Source: Glebionis coronaria (taxonomy: Eukaryota > Streptophyta > Magnoliopsida > Asterales > Asteraceae). Taken from it: a stretch of DNA of 64,000 bases. Shown one piece after another: positions 59,944 through 64,000 of this stretch. The notes beneath the pieces were generated by a model, which saw only the letters and a program-made list of their open reading frames with translations, did not search any database and was not told the DNA's origin. The position numbers and the translations under genes are program-made. Location of the stretch: positions 290,575,147 to 290,639,146 of the forward strand of contig CM046875.1 in NCBI GenBank assembly GCA_025667525.1, read 5' to 3'. Position 1 is the first letter of the stretch. Every line of letters begins with the position of its first letter.

Positions 59944-62430
<2,487 letters not shown>

Positions 62431-62432
62431 GT

Positions 62433-62444
62433 TTGGTACCAGAG
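62433..62444 (+). other. Primer binding site of Tekay copy 3
   Basis: TGGTACCAGAGC lies two bases after the LTR end; TAT has changed to TAC against the initiator tRNA-Met complement found in copy 2. Confidence 0.8.
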
Positions 62445-64000
62445 CTCTCGTTATAGAGAACGAAATATTTTTAAAACCAAGGTTTTGAATAAAACATTTC
62501 AAAATCTTTTAACTATAAACATTTTTCTCAAAATGTCTAAAAATCTTTTGACTATAATGGTGCCGAAGAATTCCCGAGTTATCGACAAGGCCAGACTGAG
62601 AAGTGTTATTTTAATATATATATATATATATATATAACTTGGATTATATATATATGATGTAATTTGATTACATGATTGTTGGATGATTATTTTGATATTT
62701 ATACGAGGTATTTATACGACGTAGATTGTCACAAGGAACCCTAAAATCCCCTAGCAAATTAATCTAGGCTATTTCTATAGGAATCCTAGCTATTCCAGAT
62801 CTAAACCAAGTTGTGGATATTTATGATCCCAACAAAATGGTTGATATTCGTAGAAACATTAATATTAGTTGGTTGTAATCTTGAAGAAGAATTGGCGAGA
62901 TTAAATCTGATATCGATGTCATGACGATCTTTCCTTATATAGTGGAGTTTGACAAAACGCTACCACCTAGAAAGATGTCATCTGATTCGTTGTCACCCAA
63001 TTCTGAAACTTGAAATCGAAAGGGGTGAATGTTGCACTTGAGGCTGTTATTGGAACCATTACCCAAAGGCCTCATGACACTAGTACCTTTCCGAGAAGTA
63101 TAATTGAATGTATGAGTCATTTCATACTAGTAACTCATTTGATAACTATTAATGAAAGAGCTATAGGATTGGAAATTAAGCGTTGTTCATATCGAGCTTT
63201 TATTGCCCTTTTAAGGTTTATGAATAAGATTGAAAGTATTGGAAAATGAGGTGGGAACAAATAAGTTGGTTGAAACTTGAATAAAGTAAAATTGAATCTG
63301 TATGGAATATGAGGTTGTTAAGAGCAAGTCGTTGAGTCCTGTGATTGAATTATAAGGTTTTAATTGATTGTTGATTCGTGTTAAGGGTTGTTCCTAGACC
63401 ATTGTCCAATGACGACGATGCCCAGTGTCTAACAAATAAATTGAAGAAATCTTCTTCTGAATTGGGACCGATGGATCTTCCGGGACAGGTGGGACACCAA
63501 ATGACTCTTGTAGATTAGTATTCATTGTGGTATCTTTTAAAAATAATCCCTAACTTAACTGAGACATCAGTTGGTAGGATGAGTTCTTGGAATTGTATGA
63601 CATAGTGACACGTTTGTGATTAATGAAAAGACTACCTTTGATTGCTAAATTCTACATGTATCGATGATATCTATCTTTTCTTGCATCTTCCTAATGCTCG
63701 CATTAGTGATGCAACCATTGAACAAGTACTCATCTCGAATTGAGTTACGTTGTGGATTATTCTTTTTGAGTGCCATCGAGGTCATGCACCTCATGATTAA
63801 TTGGCTAAGATCATTCCTATTATATTGTGGTTAGTTCTTGGTAAACAACTTATCATCACTCTTTTGCAGATCACTCATTGTTTTTATAAGATAAAACAGT
63901 ATCCTTTGAGAAAATTGAATTTTCATCACTATATGGATTATTTAAAATGAGACTTATAAATAATCATTATTGAAATAAAGTTGATTATGAAATACCTTGG
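62445..64000 (+). other. Decayed interior of Tekay copy 3
   Basis: The leader at 62455-62600 aligns with bases 1-125 of copy 1. A second TA tract is at about 62611-62635. Decayed accessory frame: about 62720-63249. The part 63385-63760 matches the relic leader at 10080-10490 in reverse. Beyond about 63760 I cannot align gag and see nothing that can be named. Confidence 0.65.
62720..63249 (+). pseudogene. Relic of acidic accessory frame, Tekay copy 3
   Basis: The start around 62722 resembles the M-Q-I-V start of copies 1 and 2 but with many stops. The segment 63010-63249 is open and aligns loosely with the helical part of the copy 1 frame (T-H then about 40 residues to I-E-S). The acidic half is not recognisable. 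It suggests the accessory frame is also present in this older subfamily. Confidence 0.4.

Overview
The window looks like heterochromatic, AT-rich plant nuclear DNA made almost entirely of nested LTR retrotransposons. I see no host gene, rRNA, tRNA or CRISPR. Three gag-pol lineages point to a eudicot: chromodomain-type Ty3/Gypsy (Tekay/Del-like), Athila-type Ty3/Gypsy with a tRNA-Asp-like primer site, and SIRE-like Ty1/Copia. The accessory reading frame after the Copia pol, and the acidic frame ahead of the Tekay gag, resemble proteins I remember from Asteraceae (daisy family) genomes. That assignment is inference from memory, not a search.

Layout. 1-9082: the 3' part of a Tekay-like element (+), with its 5' LTR just outside the window. 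It is inserted in an older Tekay-like relic (-), of which 9083-about 10800 remains. About 10805-47639: a 5'-truncated SIRE-like Copia element (+) split by two insertions and cut by a third. Insertion one is a complete Tekay-like element (-), 11246-25440, with target duplication CAAAC; its pol carries a solo LTR (17235-19092, duplication AAATA) and a short insert resembling mitochondrial atp9. Insertion two is a non-coding LARD-type element (+), 26242-43751, duplication CGTGG; it contains a second non-autonomous LTR element (-), 30790-39806, duplication CTACC. The Copia accessory frame (44858-47639) is then cut by a third Tekay-like element (+) starting at 47640. That element's 5' LTR is split by an almost intact Athila element (+), 48674-59943, and its decayed interior runs from 62431 past the window end.

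The Copia pol frame stays in register across both insertions once each insert and one duplication copy are removed. This supports the order of events: Copia first, then Tekay copy 2, the LARD and Tekay copy 3, then the solo LTR, the small non-autonomous element and Athila. All polyprotein genes are broken: the two Tekay copies by many stops and frameshifts, the Copia by few, and the Athila gag-pol by one in-frame TAG.

The least ordinary parts are: (i) an acidic, coiled-coil-like frame with a C-terminal bipartite nuclear localisation-like signal between primer site and gag in the Tekay family; (ii) a cluster of five hairpins sharing a TCCCA(A/T)TC loop with different stems inside the small non-autonomous element; (iii) a roughly 70-bp nested palindrome of AACCGC boxes occurring six times in the LARD; (iv) paired LTR hairpins with a compensatory change; (v) an atp9-like filler insertion; (vi) a TATA box ahead of the Copia accessory frame; and (vii) a large inverted repeat formed by Tekay copies 1 and 2.
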